A DNA stretch of 33,160 nt from Paramoeba atlantica (lineage: Eukaryota; Discosea): positions 1 through 33,160 of the forward strand of contig CDRNVI010000057.1 of assembly GCA_977017575.1 (NCBI GenBank), read 5' to 3'. A program made the translations under genes and the position numbers. Under the pieces are notes generated by a model, which saw nothing but the letters and a program-made list of their open reading frames with translations, ran no database searches and had not been told where the DNA came from. Below, one piece after another: positions 1-11,972 of this stretch (its first letter is position 1; the number at the start of each line of letters is the position of its first letter).

Positions 1-35
1 AAAGCGGCCACACGCTTGTGAACGAAGAGAATCGG

Positions 36-40
36 AAAAA
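36..40 (-). terminator. Pol III oligo-T terminator, unit 1
   Basis: Minus-strand TTTTT follows directly after the discriminator G of the tRNA. This is the standard RNA polymerase III stop signal and one of the main reasons for calling the array eukaryotic. The same run follows the tRNA in every unit. Confidence 0.85.
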
Positions 41-51
41 CGCGCCCAGCA

Positions 52-62
52 GGGTTCGAACC
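52..62 (-). promoter_or_regulatory. Pol III box B, unit 1
   Basis: Minus-strand GGTTCGAACCC is a perfect eukaryotic box B (TFIIIC site) in the T-arm. It is unchanged in all 20 units. Confidence 0.8.
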
Positions 63-103
63 TGCGCGTGAGAACACACCTGATTTCAAGTCAGGCCCCT
101 TAA

Positions 104-114
104 CCACTTGGGTA
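104..114 (-). promoter_or_regulatory. Pol III box A, unit 1
   Basis: Minus-strand TACCCAAGTGG covers tRNA bases 8-18 and fits the box A pattern except for C in place of the usual G at its third base. The same element occurs in the other units; unit 20 has the more typical TACCCGAGTGG. Confidence 0.7.
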
Positions 115-232
115 TGGACGCTTCCGTCGTGGTGTGTCTCGAGTTTTGTGCGTTCATAGCGGTGCACTTTACCTTGCTTTTTCATGTGATAATGGAAACT
201 CCACGATTTCCCTCGCTGAACGATCCTTACAG

Positions 233-247
233 CCCCCCCCCCCCCCC
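233..247 (+). repeat. Poly-C tract, length-variable between units (15 C here)
   Basis: A pure run of C lies about 110 nt upstream of the tRNA start in tRNA orientation. Lengths in units 1-20 read 15, 13, 14, 14, 15, 13, 16, 15, 15, 15, 12, 12, 12, 13, 11, 14, 14, 15, 14 and 15. This explains nearly all unit length differences. Replication slippage is the likely cause; long-read homopolymer error could contribute. Confidence 0.9.
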
Positions 248-263
248 AAGCAAGGCGACATTC

Positions 264-299
264 ACCACCGTAGGTCGCATTGATGAATGCAATGGTGGT
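264..299 (+). other. Hairpin in spacer, unit 1
   Basis: The outer stem ACCACC/GGTGGT (264-269 with 294-299) encloses a perfect inner stem GCATT/AATGC with loop GATG (277-290). It is repeated in each unit. No RNA family is recognised; it may simply be DNA palindrome structure. Confidence 0.4.
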
Positions 300-597
300 T
301 TGAGTGTGCCCGTGCGAACGACCAAGAAGTGACACATACAATTTTGGCGATGACATAGTCGGGAAGAGAGGTTGAGCACGATGCGTTCACGTTTTGAACA
401 GAGCTACGAAATCTATCGGGAAGGGGTGGGTCTTTGCAACGGCCGGGCGAAGAAATTCGTTGTTTTATACCTGGATTGTGCAGAACGTGTTTCGGAAGGT
501 GTCACGTGGAAGGTGTTCCGCGCCATTGTGCGTCCTGTTTTCATTGTTCATGTGCTGCCCTGCCTTGCCCCAAGTAAAACATCTAGCGGAATTGTTC

Positions 598-626
598 GAT
601 GCACGTGAAATCACGCCCTGTGCATC
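598..626 (+). other. Two-part hairpin in spacer, unit 1
   Basis: The 7-bp stem GATGCAC/GTGCATC (598-604 with 620-626) holds a small inner hairpin GTG-AAAT-CAC. In units 9-20 the second arm reads GCGCATC, which breaks one pair (A-C), so conservation of the fold is not supported. Confidence 0.35.
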
Positions 627-1522
627 TAACGGAATCAGTGGGATCGAAGAAGACAAAGATCATTCTCCACGGAATGGGGTCGCACGGTGGATGCGAGTTT
701 CGTGTGAAACCGACGTTTTTCCACCACACTATTACAGTACGCGCGCGCCCTGCGATTCTGTTGCTTGGAAGAGCAGGTGAAATGTAAAAGAAGTATAGAG
801 AAATACAACCGCCCCCCCTTGAGATGCAGGAAGCTTGTGCAATCAAGCATTGGTTTGACTAAAATAATGTCCGATGACAACAAATTCTTGCGTTAGAAGA
901 GGGGAAGGCTTATAGTATCAGTGAAATCATGTGAAAATAGTGCCCAAAGCAAATATCAGAGCAAACCACGAGCGCTCAGAACACTCATCAAGTAGAAAGG
1001 GTTAAAATTTTTTAAGATTTGGTTCAGGGAAGAACGGACAAAAAGTGGACTGGCGAAACCCACGTTTTGATTCGCAATCATACTGACTAACGGAAAAACT
1101 CTATCTCTACAGAAAATATCGCTCGAAGCACGACCACTCAGGAGATGTAGCTTGCTGGTTCGGCGTTTCGCAATCGACGCACGCCATGCACGGAAGTCAT
1201 GCAAACGTCGCGTCCAGAGATATTTGAAAACCCCCCTTCACCGTGCAGGCGGAAAGAGGTAAATCTGAGGTCATTTTGAATTTTGAGATAGGATGCGCTA
1301 AAAAGCGGTACACTTTTCGGGCTTTTTCATTCGACACGCGCACGGCCATCTACTCATTCACCGTTTCTGCCGCCAAAACGTCATCTGCTACACAGGACAA
1401 AAAGACTTCATTTCAGCAAAGAAAATACCCTAAAATGTACCATTGCTTCTGCGATTCACGTTGCGTCTCTCCCGCGCGCCCAAAAGCGGCCACACGCTTG
1501 TGAACGAAGAGAATCGGAAAAA

Positions 1523-1603
1523 CGCGCCCAGCAGGGTTCGAACCTGCGCGTGAGAACACACCTGATTTCAAGTCAGGCCCCTTAACCACTTGGGTATGGA
1601 CGC
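1523..1603 (-). tRNA. tRNA-Ser(UGA), unit 2
   Basis: Same sequence as unit 1. The poly-C upstream is 13. Confidence 0.92.
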
Positions 1604-3002
1604 TTCCGTCGTGGTGTGTCTCGAGTTTTGTGCGTTCATAGCGGTGCACTTTACCTTGCTTTTTCATGTGATAATGGAAACTCCACGATTTCCCTCGCTG
1701 AACGATCCTTACAGCCCCCCCCCCCCCAAGCAAGGCGACATTCACCACCGTAGGTCGCATTGATGAATGCAATGGTGGTTTGAGTGTGCCCGTGCGAACG
1801 ACCAAGAAGTGACACATACAATTTTGGCGATGACATAGTCGGGAAGAGAGGTTGAGCACGATGCGTTCACGTTTTGAACAGAGCTACGAAATCTATCGGG
1901 AAGGGGTGGGTCTTTGCAACGGCCGGGCGAAGAAATTCGTTGTTTTATACCTGGATTGTGCAGAACGTGTTTCGGAAGGTGTCACGTGGAAGGTGTTCCG
2001 CGCCATTGTGCGTCCTGTTTTCATTGTTCATGTGCTGCCCTGCCTTGCCCCAAGTAAAACATCTAGCGGAATTGTTCGATGCACGTGAAATCACGCCCTG
2101 TGCATCTAACGGAATCAGTGGGATCGAAGAAGACAAAGATCATTCTCCACGGAATGGGGTCGCACGGTGGATGCGAGTTTCGTGTGAAACCGACGTTTTT
2201 CCACCACACTATTACAGTACGCGCGCGCCCTGCGATTCTGTTGCTTGGAAGAGCAGGTGAAATGTAAAAGAAGTATAGAGAAATACAACCGCCCCCCCTT
2301 GAGATGCAGGAAGCTTGTGCAATCAAGCATTGGTTTGACTAAAATAATGTCCGATGACAACAAATTCTTGCGTTAGAAGAGGGGAAGGCTTATAGTATCA
2401 GTGAAATCATGTGAAAATAGTGCCCAAAGCAAATATCAGAGCAAACCACGAGCGCTCAGAACACTCATCAAGTAGAAAGGGTTAAAATTTTTTAAGATTT
2501 GGTTCAGGGAAGAACGGACAAAAAGTGGACTGGCGAAACCCACGTTTTGATTCGCAATCATACTGACTAACGGAAAAACTCTATCTCTACAGAAAATATC
2601 GCTCGAAGCACGACCACTCAGGAGATGTAGCTTGCTGGTTCGGCGTTTCGCAATCGACGCACGCCATGCACGGAAGTCATGCAAACGTCGCGTCCAGAGA
2701 TATTTGAAAACCCCCCTTCACCGTGCAGGCGGAAAGAGGTAAATCTGAGGTCATTTTGAATTTTGAGATAGGATGCGCTAAAAAGCGGTACACTTTTCGG
2801 GCTTTTTCATTCGACACGCGCACGGCCATCTACTCATTCACCGTTTCTGCCGCCAAAACGTCATCTGCTACACAGGACAAAAAGACTTCATTTCAGCAAA
2901 GAAAATACCCTAAAATGTACCATTGCTTCTGCGATTCACGTTGCGTCTCTCCCGCGCGCCCAAAAGCGGCCACACGCTTGTGAACGAAGAGAATCGGAAA
3001 AA

Positions 3003-3083
3003 CGCGCCCAGCAGGGTTCGAACCTGCGCGTGAGAACACACCTGATTTCAAGTCAGGCCCCTTAACCACTTGGGTATGGACGC
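3003..3083 (-). tRNA. tRNA-Ser(UGA), unit 3
   Basis: Same sequence as unit 1. The poly-C upstream is 14. Confidence 0.92.
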
Positions 3084-4483
3084 TTCCGTCGTGGTGTGTC
3101 TCGAGTTTTGTGCGTTCATAGCGGTGCACTTTACCTTGCTTTTTCATGTGATAATGGAAACTCCACGATTTCCCTCGCTGAACGATCCTTACAGCCCCCC
3201 CCCCCCCCAAGCAAGGCGACATTCACCACCGTAGGTCGCATTGATGAATGCAATGGTGGTTTGAGTGTGCCCGTGCGAACGACCAAGAAGTGACACATAC
3301 AATTTTGGCGATGACATAGTCGGGAAGAGAGGTTGAGCACGATGCGTTCACGTTTTGAACAGAGCTACGAAATCTATCGGGAAGGGGTGGGTCTTTGCAA
3401 CGGCCGGGCGAAGAAATTCGTTGTTTTATACCTGGATTGTGCAGAACGTGTTTCGGAAGGTGTCACGTGGAAGGTGTTCCGCGCCATTGTGCGTCCTGTT
3501 TTCATTGTTCATGTGCTGCCCTGCCTTGCCCCAAGTAAAACATCTAGCGGAATTGTTCGATGCACGTGAAATCACGCCCTGTGCATCTAACGGAATCAGT
3601 GGGATCGAAGAAGACAAAGATCATTCTCCACGGAATGGGGTCGCACGGTGGATGCGAGTTTCGTGTGAAACCGACGTTTTTCCACCACACTATTACAGTA
3701 CGCGCGCGCCCTGCGATTCTGTTGCTTGGAAGAGCAGGTGAAATGTAAAAGAAGTATAGAGAAATACAACCGCCCCCCCTTGAGATGCAGGAAGCTTGTG
3801 CAATCAAGCATTGGTTTGACTAAAATAATGTCCGATGACAACAAATTCTTGCGTTAGAAGAGGGGAAGGCTTATAGTATCAGTGAAATCATGTGAAAATA
3901 GTGCCCAAAGCAAATATCAGAGCAAACCACGAGCGCTCAGAACACTCATCAAGTAGAAAGGGTTAAAATTTTTTAAGATTTGGTTCAGGGAAGAACGGAC
4001 AAAAAGTGGACTGGCGAAACCCACGTTTTGATTCGCAATCATACTGACTAACGGAAAAACTCTATCTCTACAGAAAATATCGCTCGAAGCACGACCACTC
4101 AGGAGATGTAGCTTGCTGGTTCGGCGTTTCGCAATCGACGCACGCCATGCACGGAAGTCATGCAAACGTCGCGTCCAGAGATATTTGAAAACCCCCCTTC
4201 ACCGTGCAGGCGGAAAGAGGTAAATCTGAGGTCATTTTGAATTTTGAGATAGGATGCGCTAAAAAGCGGTACACTTTTCGGGCTTTTTCATTCGACACGC
4301 GCACGGCCATCTACTCATTCACCGTTTCTGCCGCCAAAACGTCATCTGCTACACAGGACAAAAAGACTTCATTTCAGCAAAGAAAATACCCTAAAATGTA
4401 CCATTGCTTCTGCGATTCACGTTGCGTCTCTCCCGCGCGCCCAAAAGCGGCCACACGCTTGTGAACGAAGAGAATCGGAAAAA

Positions 4484-4564
4484 CGCGCCCAGCAGGGTTC
4501 GAACCTGCGCGTGAGAACACACCTGATTTCAAGTCAGGCCCCTTAACCACTTGGGTATGGACGC
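4484..4564 (-). tRNA. tRNA-Ser(UGA), unit 4
   Basis: Same sequence as unit 1. The poly-C upstream is 14. Confidence 0.92.
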
Positions 4565-5964
4565 TTCCGTCGTGGTGTGTCTCGAGTTTTGTGCGTTCAT
4601 AGCGGTGCACTTTACCTTGCTTTTTCATGTGATAATGGAAACTCCACGATTTCCCTCGCTGAACGATCCTTACAGCCCCCCCCCCCCCCAAGCAAGGCGA
4701 CATTCACCACCGTAGGTCGCATTGATGAATGCAATGGTGGTTTGAGTGTGCCCGTGCGAACGACCAAGAAGTGACACATACAATTTTGGCGATGACATAG
4801 TCGGGAAGAGAGGTTGAGCACGATGCGTTCACGTTTTGAACAGAGCTACGAAATCTATCGGGAAGGGGTGGGTCTTTGCAACGGCCGGGCGAAGAAATTC
4901 GTTGTTTTATACCTGGATTGTGCAGAACGTGTTTCGGAAGGTGTCACGTGGAAGGTGTTCCGCGCCATTGTGCGTCCTGTTTTCATTGTTCATGTGCTGC
5001 CCTGCCTTGCCCCAAGTAAAACATCTAGCGGAATTGTTCGATGCACGTGAAATCACGCCCTGTGCATCTAACGGAATCAGTGGGATCGAAGAAGACAAAG
5101 ATCATTCTCCACGGAATGGGGTCGCACGGTGGATGCGAGTTTCGTGTGAAACCGACGTTTTTCCACCACACTATTACAGTACGCGCGCGCCCTGCGATTC
5201 TGTTGCTTGGAAGAGCAGGTGAAATGTAAAAGAAGTATAGAGAAATACAACCGCCCCCCCTTGAGATGCAGGAAGCTTGTGCAATCAAGCATTGGTTTGA
5301 CTAAAATAATGTCCGATGACAACAAATTCTTGCGTTAGAAGAGGGGAAGGCTTATAGTATCAGTGAAATCATGTGAAAATAGTGCCCAAAGCAAATATCA
5401 GAGCAAACCACGAGCGCTCAGAACACTCATCAAGTAGAAAGGGTTAAAATTTTTTAAGATTTGGTTCAGGGAAGAACGGACAAAAAGTGGACTGGCGAAA
5501 CCCACGTTTTGATTCGCAATCATACTGACTAACGGAAAAACTCTATCTCTACAGAAAATATCGCTCGAAGCACGACCACTCAGGAGATGTAGCTTGCTGG
5601 TTCGGCGTTTCGCAATCGACGCACGCCATGCACGGAAGTCATGCAAACGTCGCGTCCAGAGATATTTGAAAACCCCCCTTCACCGTGCAGGCGGAAAGAG
5701 GTAAATCTGAGGTCATTTTGAATTTTGAGATAGGATGCGCTAAAAAGCGGTACACTTTTCGGGCTTTTTCATTCGACACGCGCACGGCCATCTACTCATT
5801 CACCGTTTCTGCCGCCAAAACGTCATCTGCTACACAGGACAAAAAGACTTCATTTCAGCAAAGAAAATACCCTAAAATGTACCATTGCTTCTGCGATTCA
5901 CGTTGCGTCTCTCCCGCGCGCCCAAAAGCGGCCACACGCTTGTGAACGAAGAGAATCGGAAAAA

Positions 5965-6045
5965 CGCGCCCAGCAGGGTTCGAACCTGCGCGTGAGAACA
6001 CACCTGATTTCAAGTCAGGCCCCTTAACCACTTGGGTATGGACGC
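5965..6045 (-). tRNA. tRNA-Ser(UGA), unit 5
   Basis: Same sequence as unit 1. The poly-C upstream is 15. Confidence 0.92.
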
Positions 6046-7446
6046 TTCCGTCGTGGTGTGTCTCGAGTTTTGTGCGTTCATAGCGGTGCACTTTACCTTG
6101 CTTTTTCATGTGATAATGGAAACTCCACGATTTCCCTCGCTGAACGATCCTTACAGCCCCCCCCCCCCCCCAAGCAAGGCGACATTCACCACCGTAGGTC
6201 GCATTGATGAATGCAATGGTGGTTTGAGTGTGCCCGTGCGAACGACCAAGAAGTGACACATACAATTTTGGCGATGACATAGTCGGGAAGAGAGGTTGAG
6301 CACGATGCGTTCACGTTTTGAACAGAGCTACGAAATCTATCGGGAAGGGGTGGGTCTTTGCAACGGCCGGGCGAAGAAATTCGTTGTTTTATACCTGGAT
6401 TGTGCAGAACGTGTTTCGGAAGGTGTCACGTGGAAGGTGTTCCGCGCCATTGTGCGTCCTGTTTTCATTGTTCATGTGCTGCCCTGCCTTGCCCCAAGTA
6501 AAACATCTAGCGGAATTGTTCGATGCACGTGAAATCACGCCCTGTGCATCTAACGGAATCAGTGGGATCGAAGAAGACAAAGATCATTCTCCACGGAATG
6601 GGGTCGCACGGTGGATGCGAGTTTCGTGTGAAACCGACGTTTTTCCACCACACTATTACAGTACGCGCGCGCCCTGCGATTCTGTTGCTTGGAAGAGCAG
6701 GTGAAATGTAAAAGAAGTATAGAGAAATACAACCGCCCCCCCTTGAGATGCAGGAAGCTTGTGCAATCAAGCATTGGTTTGACTAAAATAATGTCCGATG
6801 ACAACAAATTCTTGCGTTAGAAGAGGGGAAGGCTTATAGTATCAGTGAAATCATGTGAAAATAGTGCCCAAAGCAAATATCAGAGCAAACCACGAGCGCT
6901 CAGAACACTCATCAAGTAGAAAGGGTTAAAATTTTTTAAGATTTGGTTCAGGGAAGAACGGACAAAAAGTGGACTGGCGAAACCCACGTTTTGATTCGCA
7001 ATCATACTGACTAACGGAAAAACTCTATCTCTACAGAAAATATCGCTCGAAGCACGACCACTCAGGAGATGTAGCTTGCTGGTTCGGCGTTTCGCAATCG
7101 ACGCACGCCATGCACGGAAGTCATGCAAACGTCGCGTCCAGAGATATTTGAAAACCCCCCTTCACCGTGCAGGCGGAAAGAGGTAAATCTGAGGTCATTT
7201 TGAATTTTGAGATAGGATGCGCTAAAAAGCGGTACACTTTTCGGGCTTTTTCATTCGACACGCGCACGGCCATCTACTCATTCACCGTTTCTGCCGCCAA
7301 AACGTCATCTGCTACACAGGACAAAAAGACTTCATTTCAGCAAAGAAAATACCCTAAAATGTACCATTGCTTCTGCGATTCACGTTGCGTCTCTCCCGCG
7401 CGCCCAAAAGCGGCCACACGCTTGTGAACGAAGAGAATCGGAAAAA

Positions 7447-7527
7447 CGCGCCCAGCAGGGTTCGAACCTGCGCGTGAGAACACACCTGATTTCAAGTCAG
7501 GCCCCTTAACCACTTGGGTATGGACGC
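7447..7527 (-). tRNA. tRNA-Ser(UGA), unit 6
   Basis: The tRNA is unchanged. The unit shares with unit 7 a C-to-T change in the spacer (GGGTTTTTTC in place of GGGCTTTTTC, near 8726). Confidence 0.92.
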
Positions 7528-8926
7528 TTCCGTCGTGGTGTGTCTCGAGTTTTGTGCGTTCATAGCGGTGCACTTTACCTTGCTTTTTCATGTGATAATG
7601 GAAACTCCACGATTTCCCTCGCTGAACGATCCTTACAGCCCCCCCCCCCCCAAGCAAGGCGACATTCACCACCGTAGGTCGCATTGATGAATGCAATGGT
7701 GGTTTGAGTGTGCCCGTGCGAACGACCAAGAAGTGACACATACAATTTTGGCGATGACATAGTCGGGAAGAGAGGTTGAGCACGATGCGTTCACGTTTTG
7801 AACAGAGCTACGAAATCTATCGGGAAGGGGTGGGTCTTTGCAACGGCCGGGCGAAGAAATTCGTTGTTTTATACCTGGATTGTGCAGAACGTGTTTCGGA
7901 AGGTGTCACGTGGAAGGTGTTCCGCGCCATTGTGCGTCCTGTTTTCATTGTTCATGTGCTGCCCTGCCTTGCCCCAAGTAAAACATCTAGCGGAATTGTT
8001 CGATGCACGTGAAATCACGCCCTGTGCATCTAACGGAATCAGTGGGATCGAAGAAGACAAAGATCATTCTCCACGGAATGGGGTCGCACGGTGGATGCGA
8101 GTTTCGTGTGAAACCGACGTTTTTCCACCACACTATTACAGTACGCGCGCGCCCTGCGATTCTGTTGCTTGGAAGAGCAGGTGAAATGTAAAAGAAGTAT
8201 AGAGAAATACAACCGCCCCCCCTTGAGATGCAGGAAGCTTGTGCAATCAAGCATTGGTTTGACTAAAATAATGTCCGATGACAACAAATTCTTGCGTTAG
8301 AAGAGGGGAAGGCTTATAGTATCAGTGAAATCATGTGAAAATAGTGCCCAAAGCAAATATCAGAGCAAACCACGAGCGCTCAGAACACTCATCAAGTAGA
8401 AAGGGTTAAAATTTTTTAAGATTTGGTTCAGGGAAGAACGGACAAAAAGTGGACTGGCGAAACCCACGTTTTGATTCGCAATCATACTGACTAACGGAAA
8501 AACTCTATCTCTACAGAAAATATCGCTCGAAGCACGACCACTCAGGAGATGTAGCTTGCTGGTTCGGCGTTTCGCAATCGACGCACGCCATGCACGGAAG
8601 TCATGCAAACGTCGCGTCCAGAGATATTTGAAAACCCCCCTTCACCGTGCAGGCGGAAAGAGGTAAATCTGAGGTCATTTTGAATTTTGAGATAGGATGC
8701 GCTAAAAAGCGGTACACGTTTCGGGTTTTTTCATTCGACACGCGCACGGCCATCTACTCATTCACCGTTTCTGCCGCCAAAACGTCATCTGCTACACAGG
8801 ACAAAAAGACTTCATTTCAGCAAAGAAAATACCCTAAAATGTACCATTGCTTCTGCGATTCACGTTGCGTCTCTCCCGCGCGCCCAAAAGCGGCCACACG
8901 CTTGTGAACGAAGAGAATCGGAAAAA

Positions 8927-9007
8927 CGCGCCCAGCAGGGTTCGAACCTGCGCGTGAGAACACACCTGATTTCAAGTCAGGCCCCTTAACCACTTGGGTA
9001 TGGACGC
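8927..9007 (-). tRNA. tRNA-Ser(UGA), unit 7
   Basis: The tRNA is unchanged. This unit has the longest poly-C tract (16) and a private G-to-T change in the spacer (GATTTGTTTC near 9909). Confidence 0.92.
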
Positions 9008-10409
9008 TTCCGTCGTGGTGTGTCTCGAGTTTTGTGCGTTCATAGCGGTGCACTTTACCTTGCTTTTTCATGTGATAATGGAAACTCCACGATTTCCCTC
9101 GCTGAACGATCCTTACAGCCCCCCCCCCCCCCCCAAGCAAGGCGACATTCACCACCGTAGGTCGCATTGATGAATGCAATGGTGGTTTGAGTGTGCCCGT
9201 GCGAACGACCAAGAAGTGACACATACAATTTTGGCGATGACATAGTCGGGAAGAGAGGTTGAGCACGATGCGTTCACGTTTTGAACAGAGCTACGAAATC
9301 TATCGGGAAGGGGTGGGTCTTTGCAACGGCCGGGCGAAGAAATTCGTTGTTTTATACCTGGATTGTGCAGAACGTGTTTCGGAAGGTGTCACGTGGAAGG
9401 TGTTCCGCGCCATTGTGCGTCCTGTTTTCATTGTTCATGTGCTGCCCTGCCTTGCCCCAAGTAAAACATCTAGCGGAATTGTTCGATGCACGTGAAATCA
9501 CGCCCTGTGCATCTAACGGAATCAGTGGGATCGAAGAAGACAAAGATCATTCTCCACGGAATGGGGTCGCACGGTGGATGCGAGTTTCGTGTGAAACCGA
9601 CGTTTTTCCACCACACTATTACAGTACGCGCGCGCCCTGCGATTCTGTTGCTTGGAAGAGCAGGTGAAATGTAAAAGAAGTATAGAGAAATACAACCGCC
9701 CCCCCTTGAGATGCAGGAAGCTTGTGCAATCAAGCATTGGTTTGACTAAAATAATGTCCGATGACAACAAATTCTTGCGTTAGAAGAGGGGAAGGCTTAT
9801 AGTATCAGTGAAATCATGTGAAAATAGTGCCCAAAGCAAATATCAGAGCAAACCACGAGCGCTCAGAACACTCATCAAGTAGAAAGGGTTAAAATTTTTT
9901 AAGATTTGTTTCAGGGAAGAACGGACAAAAAGTGGACTGGCGAAACCCACGTTTTGATTCGCAATCATACTGACTAACGGAAAAACTCTATCTCTACAGA
10001 AAATATCGCTCGAAGCACGACCACTCAGGAGATGTAGCTTGCTGGTTCGGCGTTTCGCAATCGACGCACGCCATGCACGGAAGTCATGCAAACGTCGCGT
10101 CCAGAGATATTTGAAAACCCCCCTTCACCGTGCAGGCGGAAAGAGGTAAATCTGAGGTCATTTTGAATTTTGAGATAGGATGCGCTAAAAAGCGGTACAC
10201 TTTTCGGGTTTTTTCATTCGACACGCGCACGGCCATCTACTCATTCACCGTTTCTGCCGCCAAAACGTCATCTGCTACACAGGACAAAAAGACTTCATTT
10301 CAGCAAAGAAAATACCCTAAAATGTACCATTGCTTCTGCGATTCACGTTGCGTCTCTCCCGCGCGCCCAAAAGCGGCCACACGCTTGTGAACGAAGAGAA
10401 TCGGAAAAA

Positions 10410-10490
10410 CGCGCCCAGCAGGGTTCGAACCTGCGCGTGAGAACACACCTGATTTCAAGTCAGGCCCCTTAACCACTTGGGTATGGACGC
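10410..10490 (-). tRNA. tRNA-Ser(UGA), unit 8
   Basis: The tRNA is unchanged. The unit has two opposite 7-nt indels in its spacer, listed separately. Confidence 0.92.
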
Positions 10491-11284
10491 TTCCGTCGTG
10501 GTGTGTCTCGAGTTTTGTGCGTTCATAGCGGTGCACTTTACCTTGCTTTTTCATGTGATAATGGAAACTCCACGATTTCCCTCGCTGAACGATCCTTACA
10601 GCCCCCCCCCCCCCCCAAGCAAGGCGACATTCACCACCGTAGGTCGCATTGATGAATGCAATGGTGGTTTGAGTGTGCCCGTGCGAACGACCAAGAAGTG
10701 ACACATACAATTTTGGCGATGACATAGTCGGGAAGAGAGGTTGAGCACGATGCGTTCACGTTTTGAACAGAGCTACGAAATCTATCGGGAAGGGGTGGGT
10801 CTTTGCAACGGCCGGGCGAAGAAATTCGTTGTTTTATACCTGGATTGTGCAGAACGTGTTTCGGAAGGTGTCACGTGGAAGGTGTTCCGCGCCATTGTGC
10901 GTCCTGTTTTCATTGTTCATGTGCTGCCCTGCCTTGCCCCAAGTAAAACATCTAGCGGAATTGTTCGATGCACGTGAAATCACGCCCTGTGCATCTAACG
11001 GAATCAGTGGGATCGAAGAAGACAAAGATCATTCTCCACGGAATGGGGTCGCACGGTGGATGCGAGTTTCGTGTGAAACCGACGTTTTTCCACCACACTA
11101 TTACAGTACGCGCGCGCCCTGCGATTCTGTTGCTTGGAAGAGCAGGTGAAATGTAAAAGAAGTATAGAGAAATACAACCGCCCCCCCTTGAGATGCAGGA
11201 AGCTTGTGCAATCAAGCATTGGTTTGACTAAAATAATGTCCGATGACAACAAATTCTTGCGTTAGAAGAGGGGAAGGCTTATAG

Positions 11285-11298
11285 TATCAGTTATCAGT
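11285..11298. repeat. Private 7-bp tandem duplication in unit 8
   Basis: TATCAGT occurs twice in a row (11285-11291 and 11292-11298) where all other units have it once. It adds 7 nt. Confidence 0.9.
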
Positions 11299-11681
11299 GA
11301 AATCATGTGAAAATAGTGCCCAAAGCAAATATCAGAGCAAACCACGAGCGCTCAGAACACTCATCAAGTAGAAAGGGTTAAAATTTTTTAAGATTTGGTT
11401 CAGGGAAGAACGGACAAAAAGTGGACTGGCGAAACCCACGTTTTGATTCGCAATCATACTGACTAACGGAAAAACTCTATCTCTACAGAAAATATCGCTC
11501 GAAGCACGACCACTCAGGAGATGTAGCTTGCTGGTTCGGCGTTTAGCAATCGACGCACGCCATGCACGGAAGTCATGCAAACGTCGCGTCCAGAGATATT
11601 TGAAAACCCCCCTTCACCGTGCAGGCGGAAAGAGGTAAATCTGAGGTCATTTTGAATTTTGAGATAGGATGCGCTAAAAAG

Positions 11682-11683
11682 CT
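11682..11683. other. Private 7-bp deletion in unit 8
   Basis: Seven bases (GGTACAC in other units) are missing between AAAAAGC and TTTTCGGG. This exactly offsets the 7-bp duplication in the same unit, so unit length stays at 1482. Confidence 0.9.
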
Positions 11684-11891
11684 TTTCGGGCTTTTTCATT
11701 CGACACGCGCACGGCCATCTACTCATTCACCGTTTCTGCCGCCAAAACGTCATCTGCTACACAGGACAAAAAGACTTCATTTCAGCAAAGAAAATACCCT
11801 AAAATGTACCATTGCTTCTGCGATTCACGTTGCGTCTCTCCCGCGCGCCCAAAAGCGGCCACACGCTTGTGAACGAAGAGAATCGGAAAAA

Positions 11892-11972
11892 CGCGCCCAG
11901 CAGGGTTCGAACCTGCGCGTGAGAACACACCTGATTTCAAGTCAGGCCCCTTAACCACTTGGGTATGGACGC
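11892..11972 (-). tRNA. tRNA-Ser(UGA), unit 9
   Basis: The tRNA is unchanged. This is the first unit with GCGCATC in place of GTGCATC in the 598-626 hairpin; all later units keep this change or a derivative. Confidence 0.92.

Larger units (their letters stand above)
41..121 (-). tRNA. tRNA-Ser(UGA), unit 1 (reference copy)
   Basis: Read on the minus strand this folds as a complete class II tRNA. The 7-bp acceptor stem (115-121 with 42-48) has one G-U pair. The D-stem is CCC/GGG, and the anticodon stem CCTGA/TCAGG has loop CTTGAAA. The anticodon TGA lies at 86-88. The 13-nt variable arm has a GTG/CAC stem, and the T-stem GCAGG/CCTGC encloses TTCGAAC. The discriminator base is G (position 41 complement). 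No CCA is encoded. The box B region is very like vertebrate and other eukaryotic tRNA-Ser genes, and the short variable arm and missing CCA argue against a gammaproteobacterial tRNA. It would read UCA and wobble serine codons. Units 1-15 and 17 appear to have this same tRNA sequence. Confidence 0.93.
122..1482. other. Unit 1 spacer, no credible gene (model for all spacers)
   Basis: This 1.36 kb stretch holds short overlapping open frames on both strands, the longest of 128 codons on the plus strand, none with a recognisable domain. A minus-strand frame of up to about 149 codons runs through the tRNA and the poly-C tract, so it is unlikely to be a protein gene. Visible structure is limited to the poly-C tract (233-247), two hairpins (264-299 and 598-626) and a small GCTTG/CAAGC stem near 832-847. 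I see no second tRNA, 5S rRNA or recognised snRNA. The spacers of the other 19 units are the same apart from the variants listed separately. Confidence 0.75.

Noticed and set aside
394-780. A 128-codon plus-strand open frame repeated in nearly every unit
   Set aside because: It has no recognisable domain and overlaps other frames of similar length. Its repetition only reflects the repeat itself, and the frame is broken or altered in units 12 and 19.
1143-1165. A second box A-like element, TAGCTTGCTGG, followed by GGTTCGG, as a possible extra tRNA
   Set aside because: The box B-like part overlaps and follows too closely, and no acceptor or anticodon stem can be formed.
1413-1859. Minus-strand open frame of about 110-149 codons per unit
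   Set aside because: It runs straight through the tRNA gene and a variable poly-G run, and its start and length change with the length of that run. It is not a protein gene.
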